Positions 24,828 through 32,580 of a stretch of 64,000 nucleotides of DNA are shown here, in pieces. The position numbers and the translations under genes are program-made. The stretch's first letter is position 1, and every line of letters begins with the position of its first letter. This stretch comes from Shewanella indica (GTDB taxonomy: Bacteria; Pseudomonadota; Gammaproteobacteria; Enterobacterales; Shewanellaceae), in assembly GCF_002836975.1 (NCBI RefSeq), contig NZ_NIJK01000027.1, forward strand, positions 186,001 through 250,000, read 5' to 3'. The notes beneath the pieces were generated by a model that saw only the letters and a list, made by a program, of their open reading frames with translations, was not told the origin of the DNA and did not search any database.

Positions 24828-26777
24828 TCAGAAGCGATAGCTGACGCTGAACCTCAGCGCGCGGCCGCTGCCCGAGTAATAACCATCGCCCCAGGTACTG
24901 AAATAACCCGAGCTGGCGTATTGCTTGTCAAACAGGTTATCGACCCTCAGGCTGGCAAGCCAGGCATCACGGCTGTAGTTGAGGGCGATATTCCCCAGCC
25001 AGTAGCTGTCCAGTTTATCGTGCTGGTTGCCATTGTCACCTTCCATATATCTGTCGCCCAGATACTGGCCCTCGACAAACAGCTGCCAATGCTGGCCAAA
25101 GTCCACACTGGTGTAGACACGCCCGGAATGCTCGGCCACCCAGGAGAGAGATTTGCCTTTGTTGGCGCCTTCAGTAAATTCGGCATCGATATAGTTGTAC
25201 TCAAGTCCCAACTGCAGCATCTCATTGAGCTGCCAGTCCCAGTCGAGGCTGGCGCCATAACGGCGGGAGGCATCGGCATTGACGTTGGCGCCGGGGAAAG
25301 CGCCGCCGATAGGCATATCGGCACTGGGGTCAAAGACAATTTCATCTTCCAGCGACAGTCGGTACAGGTTCAGACGCAGGCTCTGGTTGCTCAAGGTCCA
25401 ATCCCAGCCGGCTTCAATGGAACGGCCGGTCTGCGGCTTGAGGCCGACGACTGTTGGCGGCGTATAAGCCTGCTCATCGACCTTGGCGAAACGGAAGCTC
25501 TCATCACCGCGAAGATAAAATCTGTGGCCTTCCAAGGGCCGATAGTTGAGTCCCAACTCAAGCGCATGAGCATCTTCATCCAGATCTATGCCATTGGGGT
25601 AAACCTTACCATCCTTAAGTTCATCCTTGACCTTGGCATAGCGTCCGCCCACCACATAGCTCAGGCTGTTGGTCAGCGGCACATTGGCCTGTAGATAGGT
25701 GCTGGTCATGGTTTGGGTATTGCTGCGCTGCATATAACTGAGATCGAACTCGGTTTCACCCCGTTGAATATCGGCGCCTATGACTATGCTCAGTTCACCA
25801 TTGCGGGTTTGATAACGCCCCAGCGCCTTGGGATTGAATTCCAACAGCGAGCGCTCGTTCCGACCTGGGCTACCATAGCTGACGCTGGACACTAGAGTGT
25901 CACTGTAGTTAAGGTCCGCAACCAGAGCCCAGTTGGCATGCACCTGGCGCTGAATATGACCACGCCAGGCGGAAGTCATCTCATGGTTGTAATCACCCGG
26001 CGTCGATGTCGCCTGGCGAGAGTCGGCTTCAAACTGAGCTTGGGTCAGTGATCCTGGAGTCTGGCGCTTGTTATCGTAGTAACTGCCTTCGACAAAGAAG
26101 TTGGTCGACTCTGAATCATATTGCAGACGCCCCAGTACCGAACCGGTTTCGTTGGCATTATTTTTACGGTAGTTGTCGCTCTCGTTGTAAGCAGCTGTCA
26201 AATAGTAACGCCAGTTGTCATTGATGGCGCCGGACAGATCGCCACGGCCTTCGTAGGTATCGAAGCTGCCACCTGAGAGGGTCAAGTTGCCACCGCTGGC
26301 ACTGGGCGCCTTGGTGATAATATTGATCACCCCACCGACAGCCTGATCACCATAGAGCACCCCGGCGCTGCCGGAAAGGATCTCTACCCTTTCAATCTGA
26401 TTGACTGCAATGGCACTCAGGCTCGGGGCGGCAATATCGATATTATTGAGTCGGCGCCCATCTATCAGTATCAGGGTGTTATTCACCGCTTGGCTGGCAG
26501 AAAAGCCGCGCATCGCCAGCACAGGCCCTGAGTTATTGTCAGATATTTGAATGCCACTGCGGCCACGCAGCAACTCGCTCAGATTGCTGGCACCACTTTG
26601 CTGAATATCAGCGGCATCTATGACCACCACATTGGCAGCAATATTAAGCGGCGTATCATCCTGACGGCCAATGACTACCAGCTGTTCATCCACGGCCTGG
26701 GACGTCACGCTCGCCATGACGGGAACTGAGGTAAATGCACCGCAAAGCAGCGCGAGGTGATTTAGTTTGAAACCCAT
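24828..26777 (-). CDS. btuB: TonB-dependent vitamin B12 receptor, BtuB-like
   Basis: The start is ATG 26777 (MGFKLNHLALL), behind AAAGGAAA, giving 649 residues; the extension to 26819 is not supported. A signal peptide is cut near VMAS. The TonB box region is EQLVVIG, followed by a plug domain with IQQSGASNLSELLRGRSGIQ and GDQAVGGVINIIT. The beta barrel ends VSYRF. It is called B12-specific because a canonical cobalamin riboswitch lies in its leader; the barrel itself does not prove the ligand. It carries cobalamins across the outer membrane, feeding B12 enzymes such as MetH and QueG. A MetJ operator overlaps the promoter. The periplasmic and inner-membrane steps (btuFCD) are not in the window. 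Confidence 0.88.
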   Translation of the reverse strand: MGFKLNHLALLCGAFTSVPVMASVTSQAVDEQLVVIGRQDDTPLNIAANVVVIDAADIQQSGASNLSELLRGRSGIQISDNNSGPVLAMRGFSASQAVNNTLILIDGRRLNNIDIAAPSLSAIAVNQIERVEILSGSAGVLYGDQAVGGVINIITKAPSASGGNLTLSGGSFDTYEGRGDLSGAINDNWRYYLTAAYNESDNYRKNNANETGSVLGRLQYDSESTNFFVEGSYYDNKRQTPGSLTQAQFEADSRQATSTPGDYNHEMTSAWRGHIQRQVHANWALVADLNYSDTLVSSVSYGSPGRNERSLLEFNPKALGRYQTRNGELSIVIGADIQRGETEFDLSYMQRSNTQTMTSTYLQANVPLTNSLSYVVGGRYAKVKDELKDGKVYPNGIDLDEDAHALELGLNYRPLEGHRFYLRGDESFRFAKVDEQAYTPPTVVGLKPQTGRSIEAGWDWTLSNQSLRLNLYRLSLEDEIVFDPSADMPIGGAFPGANVNADASRRYGASLDWDWQLNEMLQLGLEYNYIDAEFTEGANKGKSLSWVAEHSGRVYTSVDFGQHWQLFVEGQYLGDRYMEGDNGNQHDKLDSYWLGNIALNYSRDAWLASLRVDNLFDKQYASSGYFSTWGDGYYSGSGRALRFSVSYRF

Positions 26778-26872
26778 TTTCCTTTGACTCCTGAAAGGGA
26801 AACGGGGCAAGAGTGCCACGGCAGGGAGAACCCCTTGGCTGCCGCATTTCGAGATCTGCCCACCGAAATCAT

Positions 26873-27055
26873 CGAAATACCTCCAGGGCCGGTCTCCGGA
26901 CTTTGGCTATGCGGTTGACCGCGCGAGACCCGACTTTTATGACGCCACTTGGGCGCGCCTGTCTCTCACCATTTACCGTTGCGGGGGCAGTGCCGGATTC
27001 TCACCGGATTCCCGATTATCCCCGGTCTTCAATTCCGGGGCACCACGAAAGGTTG
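26873..27055 (-). promoter_or_regulatory. Cobalamin riboswitch upstream of btuB
   Basis: On the minus strand the leader shows the conserved blocks in order: GGGAATCCGGTGAGAATCC, CACTGCCCCCGCAACGGTAA and AGTCCGGAGACCGGCC. These are the hallmark of the AdoCbl riboswitch. The segment lies about 95-280 nt before the start codon, in the right position to block translation or terminate transcription when B12 is abundant. Its exact ends are approximate. Confidence 0.93.
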
Positions 27056-27100
27056 ACTAAAATACTGTGCTGTCATTCTCGGCTCTGGCCGAGAGCGGGC

Positions 27101-27130
27101 ATTATAGACGTCTATATGGATAAATGTCTA
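27101..27130 (-). promoter_or_regulatory. btuB promoter overlapped by a MetJ operator
   Basis: On the minus strand TAGACA (27130-27125) and TATAAT (27106-27101), 18 bp apart, form a good promoter just upstream of the riboswitch. Between and across them lie three consecutive 8-mers, AGACATTT, ATCCATAT and AGACGTCT (27129-27106). The last is a perfect met box and the first shares AGAC and the final T with it. The operator therefore covers the -35 to -10 spacer, where MetJ-SAM would block RNA polymerase. Confidence 0.65.
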
Positions 27131-27164
27131 ATTTTGACGCCGACTGACCGCTGCAGATTTACCC

Positions 27165-27196
27165 TAAAAAACAAAAAGGGAGCCGATGCTCCCTTT
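27165..27196 (-). terminator. Rho-independent terminator after the DUF805 gene
   Basis: An AAAGGGAGC / GCTCCCTTT stem with loop ATCG is followed on the minus strand by TTTTTGTTTTTT. Confidence 0.88.
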
Positions 27197-27211
27197 CCAT
27201 TATCTTAGCTG

Positions 27212-27559
27212 TTAACCCAGCTCTTTGGGGTTACTGCCAAAGCGGTTGTCACCTACTTCGCTGTCCTGGCAGTAGAAAACCAGCAGCACGATCCAACCTA
27301 TAACAGGGATTAGTCCCAACAGCTGCCACCAACCACTGCGGTCAGTGTCATGCAGACGACGTGCCGCAATAGCAATAGAGGGCAATAGCAGACCCAAAGA
27401 ATAAATCAGCCCCAGCACTGTGGTACCCAGTGCATAGTCGATAGCACTGACAACCATACTGAAAATGATATAGAACAGAACAAACATCCAGTATTCTGTC
27501 CGACGAGCTCGACCGGTAAAGTCGGCGTATTTTTTGATGGCTCCGATGAAATGTTCCAT
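27212..27559 (-). CDS. DUF805 family inner-membrane protein
   Basis: The start is ATG 27559 behind GGGAGAAAAC, giving 115 residues. DUF805 signatures are present: YADFTGRARRTEYWMF near the N-terminus and LPSIAIAARRLHDTDRSGWW in the middle, with a C-terminal tail carrying GDNRFGSNP. There are three or four membrane helices. This widespread family (E. coli YhaH/YhaI) has no established biochemical role. The gene stands alone. Confidence 0.9.
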   Translation of the reverse strand: MEHFIGAIKKYADFTGRARRTEYWMFVLFYIIFSMVVSAIDYALGTTVLGLIYSLGLLLPSIAIAARRLHDTDRSGWWQLLGLIPVIGWIVLLVFYCQDSEVGDNRFGSNPKELG

Positions 27560-27811
27560 GTTTTCTCCCAATAACAGATCCAAGATCCGAAAACGCCGCA
27601 CCAATTATTGAATGGCTTAAGGCGACCAAAGTTTCATCAGAGTTTCTGACTCCCTGAAACAGCGAACAATTTTAACATACCTGAATGAACTGCAAAGTGA
27701 CAGAAAAGAGATTTACCTTCCATTGGCCACAGAATCAGAGATATCTCACCCCATCAGTCGTCATTGTTTTACAGATATCACCAATAGATAGCGTATCGAC
27801 GCTTTTTCATC

Positions 27812-29068
27812 TTATCTGCTCAGCGTAAAACCACGGCTGGCGGCCAGAGCCTGGATATCGGCTTCAATTTGATCCAGCTGTGCCTGGCGCTTTCGACCAA
27901 TTGCTCCTGAGTTAGACTTGGATGCCAGGCTACCAAGAATATAGCGCCAATGCAGCGCTTGTTTTTTACGCTGTTTACGGCTCAAAGGATTCAGTGGCGG
28001 CTGTGCTACGAGTGCCTTGAGCAAGGCGCTCGCAGCGCTGGGCCAAACACCGGGCAGCGATTCCAGGTTATTAAAAAGCCATTCCAGGCAAACCAATCGG
28101 CTCACTTCGGTGTGGATAAATCCTTTGTCCCCCAAAGGCATTTGCCGCCCCAATAACAAGGCGTTGAATTGCTTTTGAATTTCAGCACTCCAGGGTTTGC
28201 GTTGCAGCTCGGCCAGGTGCTGGGAGAAGACCATCTTCGCCAGCTCATGCTCAGCAAACAGGCTGCGAATGCCATCGAGCAGTGCCAGGGTAAACTCAGG
28301 GTAGCGGCGACCGAGCGCCAATTGCAATGAAAGCCCAAGACCAGAAACACCCTCGCCTTTACTTGGCTGCTCCCACTTGAGACAAACGGGAACAAACCAA
28401 GCAAGAAAACGCACCTGCCATTCAGGTCTGGCGGCGATATAGCCAAGGGCCTGCCGCCCCAAATAGCTACTGGCCGGGCTGGCCCGGTTGGCTTCAAGTA
28501 ATGCCAGTAACTCGGCGGGGTTATCGGCCTCCAGTAACTGCTCAACTATTGGCGACAACCGCTCCCGAGCCCGAAGAAAGCGCAAACTCTGGACGGTTTT
28601 ACCCACAAACTTTCCGCCAATGGCCAACGGCAATAGCGCGATTAGAATCCCCCACAGCTCGAGCCAGGTATTTTGTTGTTCTCGATAGTACTGGATATCG
28701 GTGCGCGCTATGCCAGGTTCCTCCGGCAAATACCAAAGGCTCACAAACTCACCGACACTTTTTGAGTCACAAAGCAGGCCAGGGGGATCCCAGATCTGAT
28801 GCTCACTGCCGTTCGGCAACTGATAATGCAGCAAGCAATCCCATTCATAACGGCCGATGCCCCAGCGCCCCGGTGGAACGTATTGTTGAGCACGCCGGAC
28901 AATATAACCTTGGGTTTCAGCGCCTCTCTCGAGCAGGATATTCACTTCCTGCCAGGATTGGACACTCTCTTTGACAAAATAGAGTCCAAGAGCCGAGAAC
29001 AGCCCACCGATCAGCGCAAACAAGCCGATAAAGGCCAGGTCTTTCCAGATTGCCCGTATCTTTCCCAC
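27812..29068 (-). CDS. Membrane protein of unknown function with DUF3592-like N-terminus
   Basis: This 418-residue protein starts at GTG 29068 behind AAAGGGGA. There is one membrane helix at about 12-32 and another at about 137-156. The soluble part between them, with ETQGYIVRRAQQYVPPG and later VSLWYLPEEPGIARTD, resembles DUF3592 domains, which are extracytoplasmic. The long cytoplasmic C-terminal half is helical, rich in Leu and Ala, and looks like a repeat-type scaffold. No catalytic motif is visible. It is monocistronic. The function is unknown; a stress or envelope role is only a guess. Confidence 0.6.
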   Translation of the reverse strand: MGKIRAIWKDLAFIGLFALIGGLFSALGLYFVKESVQSWQEVNILLERGAETQGYIVRRAQQYVPPGRWGIGRYEWDCLLHYQLPNGSEHQIWDPPGLLCDSKSVGEFVSLWYLPEEPGIARTDIQYYREQQNTWLELWGILIALLPLAIGGKFVGKTVQSLRFLRARERLSPIVEQLLEADNPAELLALLEANRASPASSYLGRQALGYIAARPEWQVRFLAWFVPVCLKWEQPSKGEGVSGLGLSLQLALGRRYPEFTLALLDGIRSLFAEHELAKMVFSQHLAELQRKPWSAEIQKQFNALLLGRQMPLGDKGFIHTEVSRLVCLEWLFNNLESLPGVWPSAASALLKALVAQPPLNPLSRKQRKKQALHWRYILGSLASKSNSGAIGRKRQAQLDQIEADIQALAASRGFTLSR

Positions 29069-29215
29069 CGGGTCCCCTTTGAATCAATCCTTTAAAGGCG
29101 CGGATTGTAGCAGATTTCAACAATCTGTTGAGGAACACTTCACAGTTTGCCATTGGGTTCTGCGCACGCCACAGAGTCATGCTATGCTCGGGCAAATTGC
29201 GAAAGGAGTAACAGC

Positions 29216-30154
29216 ATGAAACGCCCTATCATTCTCGACTGCGATCCTGGCCATGATGATGCCATCGCCTTGATCCTGGCCCTGGCCAACCCTGAGCTGG
29301 ATCTGCTGGCCGTGACCACCAGCGCAGGTAACCAAACCCAGGAAAAAACACTCAACAATGCCATGCGAGTACTTACTCTACTGGGCAGAACCGATATACC
29401 TGTAGCCAGCGGTGCCCCCAAGCCTTTGGCAAGGGAGCTGATCATTGCCGACAATGTTCACGGTGAATCCGGGCTCGATGGCCCTGAACTGCCGGATCCC
29501 GCCTTTGAACCTCAGCCAGTGATGGCTTGGGAACTGATGGCCGAAAAAATCCGCCAAAGCAGCCAGCCGGTGACTCTGGTGCCCACGGGCCCCTTGACCA
29601 ATATCGCGATTTTCCTGAGTGCCTATCCCGAACTCAAATCCCGTATCGAACAGATAGTGCTGATGGGCGGCGCCGCCGGTATCGGCAACTGGACCCCTGC
29701 CGCCGAATTCAACATTTTTGTTGACCCGGAAGCGGCCGACATGGTGTTCAAGTCAGGGATCCCTATCGTCATGGCCGGTCTGGACGTGACCCATGAGGCG
29801 CAGATCATGGAACAGGATGTGGCCCGTTTCCGCGCGATTCCCAACAAGGTTGCCAAGTGTGTTGCCGATCTGCTGGAATTCTTTGTTATCTACCACAAGG
29901 ATCCCAAGTGGGGCTTTGATGGCGCACCACTGCATGACCCCTGCACCATAGCCTGGCTGCTCAAGCCTGAGTTGTTCATCGGCCTGGACTGCCATGTGGC
30001 CATCGAAACCCAGAGCGAGCTGACTGTAGGGATGACTGTAGTCGACCGTTACCACCTGACCGGTAAACCCGCCAACGCCAAGGTGCTGATGCATCTGGAT
30101 CGTGAAGGCTTTGTGGATCTGCTGGTTAATAGCCTCTACGCCTATCAGGATTAA
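29216..30154 (+). CDS. rihA: Pyrimidine-specific ribonucleoside hydrolase RihA
   Basis: The start is ATG 29216 behind GAAAGGAG (312 residues); a longer frame to 29147 lacks a site. It hydrolyses the N-glycosidic bond of ribonucleosides to base plus ribose. The calcium-binding Asp cluster [14 protein letters not shown] is at the N-terminus, with [14 protein letters not shown] and the late [10 protein letters not shown] supplying the His/Asp active-site residues. Long identical stretches shared with my recollection of E. coli RihA (for example [16 protein letters not shown] and [10 protein letters not shown]) point to this subgroup rather than RihB or RihC. The ribokinase gene begins 3 bp after the stop, so the two act in one salvage route. 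Confidence 0.9.
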   Translation: MKRPIILDCDPGHDDAIALILALANPELDLLAVTTSAGNQTQEKTLNNAMRVLTLLGRTDIPVASGAPKPLARELIIADNVHGESGLDGPELPDPAFEPQPVMAWELMAEKIRQSSQPVTLVPTGPLTNIAIFLSAYPELKSRIEQIVLMGGAAGIGNWTPAAEFNIFVDPEAADMVFKSGIPIVMAGLDVTHEAQIMEQDVARFRAIPNKVAKCVADLLEFFVIYHKDPKWGFDGAPLHDPCTIAWLLKPELFIGLDCHVAIETQSELTVGMTVVDRYHLTGKPANAKVLMHLDREGFVDLLVNSLYAYQD

Positions 30155-30157
30155 AAT

Positions 30158-31063
30158 ATGAGCAGACTAGTGATAATCGGCAGTGCCAACGCCGATCATG
30201 TGATGGAATTCAGTCACCTGCCCGAGCCAGGGCAAACACTGATGAGCCGCAGCTACCGGTTGGAACATGGCGGCAAGGGCGCCAATCAAGCGGTCGCCAC
30301 CGCCAGACTGGCACAGCCTGGCACCCGAGTGGACTTTATCTGCCATCTTGGGGACGACGCCATTGCCGATACCATGATTAAGAGTTGGTTGGACGATGGC
30401 ATTCACCCACAGGGGTTGAAGAAAATGCCGGCAATGGCGACCGGCAGTGCGATGATTTTCATCGGTGATAGCGGTGAAAACTGTATCGGAGTGGCCGCAG
30501 GTGCCAACGCCAGCCTGGAGCCTGAAGATGTCCATTGTCATCAAGACCTGTTCAAAGGCGCCAGCCATCTGTTGGCACAGCTGGAAACGCCGTTGGAATC
30601 AGTCAAAGCTGCGCTGCAACTGGCCAAGCAACAGGGCACAGTGACTATCCTAAACCCGGCACCCGCCGGCCCCTTGGCTGACGATATGCTGGCCTTGGTG
30701 GATATCATCACTCCCAACGAGACCGAGGCAGAAGCCCTTAGCGGTATCAAGGTAGAAGATGAAGCCGGCGCCGCCAGAGCCGCTGCAGCGCTGCAAGCCA
30801 AAGGGGTGGGCACAGTGGTGATCACCCTCGGCAGTCGCGGCGCCTATGTGCGTCATCCCGAGTTTGAGGGCCTGGTGCCTAGTTATCCGGTCAAGGTGAT
30901 TGATACTGTGGCCGCAGGAGACACTTTCAATGGTGCCCTGATGGTGGCCTTAAGTGAAGGACTGACCATAGAGCAAGCTGTGGATTTTGCCAATAAGGCC
31001 GCCTCCATAGCCGTGACCCGCCATGGTGCCCAGCGCGGTATACCCTACCGCCGCGAGCTATAA
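30158..31063 (+). CDS. rbsK: Ribokinase
   Basis: This 301-residue PfkB-family sugar kinase phosphorylates ribose to ribose-5-phosphate. The substrate motif near the N-terminus, GSANADHVMEF and HGGKGANQAVATARL, and the ATP/anion-hole motif DTVAAGDTFNGAL with the catalytic Asp are intact. The gene begins 3 bp after rihA, so ribose released by the hydrolase is fed directly into the pentose phosphate pool. No rbs transport genes accompany it, which supports a nucleoside-salvage rather than ribose-uptake role. Confidence 0.9.
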   Translation: MSRLVIIGSANADHVMEFSHLPEPGQTLMSRSYRLEHGGKGANQAVATARLAQPGTRVDFICHLGDDAIADTMIKSWLDDGIHPQGLKKMPAMATGSAMIFIGDSGENCIGVAAGANASLEPEDVHCHQDLFKGASHLLAQLETPLESVKAALQLAKQQGTVTILNPAPAGPLADDMLALVDIITPNETEAEALSGIKVEDEAGAARAAAALQAKGVGTVVITLGSRGAYVRHPEFEGLVPSYPVKVIDTVAAGDTFNGALMVALSEGLTIEQAVDFANKAASIAVTRHGAQRGIPYRREL

Positions 31064-31082
31064 TCAAGCCATTAACACCACA

Positions 31083-31112
31083 AAAACGGGAGTCATAGAC
31101 TCCCGTTTTTTA
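31083..31112. terminator. Terminator after rihA-rbsK
   Basis: A 12-bp stem AAAACGGGAGTC / GACTCCCGTTTT with an ATA loop and flanking T/A tracts probably also serves the convergent DUF2059 gene. Confidence 0.88.
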
Positions 31113-31130
31113 TACTGACTGCTAGTCAAA

Positions 31131-31652
31131 TTATTCGCCTGAATGGGCTTCTCTATGAGCCTTGAGCTTATTGGCAAACTCCTGCTGCAGTTGCTCCATT
31201 TTGGGCAGCAGCCCCTGGCTCAGCGATTGGGTCATCATCATGGACTCCTGCATCACAGCCGGCATCTTGGCGACCATGGAACGCCCTGTATCACTGGAAT
31301 AAAACGCCAGCATATCGGCAATTTCCTTGTCACTGTAATGCTTGACATAAATATCTGTCAGTGGCTGCTTCAGTTTGTCCCAGCCCAGTTCCTGTTTGAA
31401 GATCTGCGTGCTCTTACGGGCAAACTCTTCAAATAAAGGCTTTTCACTCTCCTTGATATTGAACTGTTGTTGCATGCCCAAAATCATCTGTTCCATCTGG
31501 GTGTATGCCGTGTCCATCATGGAGTCCATCTGCATTTCCAGCAGCAGTTGCTCCACCTGGGCCCGACGAGCGCTGTCGTCGGCCAACGCCAAAGGGCTTG
31601 TGAGCAATATGCCGCCCAGAACAAGAGATGACCAAAAACCAGGACCTTTCAT
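31131..31652 (-). CDS. DUF2059 family exported protein
   Basis: The start is ATG 31652 behind GGAGG, giving 173 residues; the ORF extends to 31727 without support. A signal peptide is cut after LALA. The mature part is helical and Met/Gln-rich; the C-terminal half (PLTDIYVKHYSDKEIADMLAFYSSDTGRSMVAKMP) is the DUF2059 signature. The protein is likely periplasmic. The family has no known activity. It is divergent from azurin across 208 bp. Confidence 0.85.
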   Translation of the reverse strand: MKGPGFWSSLVLGGILLTSPLALADDSARRAQVEQLLLEMQMDSMMDTAYTQMEQMILGMQQQFNIKESEKPLFEEFARKSTQIFKQELGWDKLKQPLTDIYVKHYSDKEIADMLAFYSSDTGRSMVAKMPAVMQESMMMTQSLSQGLLPKMEQLQQEFANKLKAHREAHSGE

Positions 31653-31745
31653 GAGTGCCTCCGTGGCAAGTATTGATTCGGCTGTCAGTCTATCACAGCC
31701 CAAGCAACTGTCAGCTGCTCCTGCCACGGCTGACAGTTAAAATTC

Positions 31746-31783
31746 TGAGATTAATTCTCATTTAAGCTAGATACCGTTATGAT
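31746..31783 (+). promoter_or_regulatory. Possible Fur-type box overlapping the azurin promoter
   Basis: TGAGATTAATTCTCA (31746-31760) is an inverted repeat matching the 7-1-7 Fur consensus TGATAAT-N-ATTATCA in 11 of 14 positions. A -10-like TATGAT at 31778-31783 and a weak -35 (TTCTCA, 31755-31760) with 17-bp spacing place the box over the -35. A repressor other than Fur is possible. Confidence 0.4.
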
Positions 31784-31860
31784 TAACCCAGGCGGGAGCC
31801 TGCGGGGCTCTCGTACTGTCGAGAGAAATATCGACCCTAAAACCAGAAAAGGAATTGAAA

Positions 31861-32328
31861 ATGAATAAGTTAACCAAGAGACTCGCGGGTATTACCCTGT
31901 TGGGAGCCGGCGCCGTTATCAGCAGTACTGCCAGCGCCGACGAATGCAGCCTGACCATCACAGCCAACGATGCGATGCAATTTGATACCAAAGAACTCAG
32001 CGTTCCCGCCAGTTGCAAGACGGTAGAACTGACATTGACTCATTCCGGCACCCTACCTGTGACAGCCATGGGCCACAACTGGGTTCTGAGCAAGAGCGCC
32101 GATATGCAGGGCATTGCCACTGATGGTATGGCAGCGGGCGCCGATGCCGCCTATGTTAAAGCCGGTGATGAGCGGGTCATTGCCCATACTCCTCTGGTTG
32201 GTGGCGGCGAATCAGTCAGCATCAGCTTCAGCACCGAAGGCATGACACAGGAAGAAAGCTATAACTTCTTCTGCTCCTTCCCCGGCCACTGGGCCGTAAT
32301 GCAAGGCAGCTTCAGTATCAAAGGCTAA
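31861..32328 (+). CDS. azu: Azurin (blue copper protein)
   Basis: This is a 155-residue periplasmic type-1 copper protein. The start is ATG 31861 behind AAAAGGAA; an upstream TTG at 31855 is in frame but inferior. The signal peptide is residues 1-26. Copper ligands are intact: His72, Cys138, His143 and Met147, in GHNWVL and CSFPGHWAVM, which correspond to His46, Cys112, His117 and Met121 of mature azurin. The disulfide pair is Cys29-Cys52. It shuttles electrons between periplasmic redox partners such as cytochromes and a peroxidase or nitrite reductase; no partner gene is adjacent. Confidence 0.96.
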   Translation: MNKLTKRLAGITLLGAGAVISSTASADECSLTITANDAMQFDTKELSVPASCKTVELTLTHSGTLPVTAMGHNWVLSKSADMQGIATDGMAAGADAAYVKAGDERVIAHTPLVGGGESVSISFSTEGMTQEESYNFFCSFPGHWAVMQGSFSIKG

Positions 32329-32337
32329 ATCTACGCG

Positions 32338-32363
32338 CTTTGGGCCCTGATAAGGGCCCAAAG
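32338..32363 (+). terminator. Hairpin after azurin, weak terminator
   Basis: A perfect 11-bp stem CTTTGGGCCCT / AGGGCCCAAAG with loop GATA follows 10 bp after the stop codon. No T run follows, so it may stabilise the 3' end rather than terminate efficiently. Confidence 0.45.
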
Positions 32364-32532
32364 AAGCACTTCCCTACCGTAAGACATAAACCTCCTCTAG
32401 TCATCATTGGCCAAAGCCCACGGGGTACTGCAATGTTTGCCCGCCAACCTTGAACGCCCGGCCACAGGGGTATGTGAGCTGTTGAATCGGGCGCGCCTTC
32501 AGGCTCTGCAACTCTCAATCCCCCTGCGCTAG

Positions 32533-32563
32533 CTAAAAAAATCCCCGCAACTTGGCGGGGATT
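32533..32563 (-). terminator. Rho-independent terminator after the S46 peptidase gene
   Basis: An AATCCCCGC / GCGGGGATT stem is followed on the minus strand by a T run (TTTTTTTAGC). Confidence 0.88.
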
Positions 32564-32580
32564 GTTGTTGATGGCAAAGC

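Noticed and set aside
24789..25694. A 301-codon plus-strand frame opposite btuB
   Set aside because: It overlaps the barrel region of a well-formed receptor gene and has no motif of its own.
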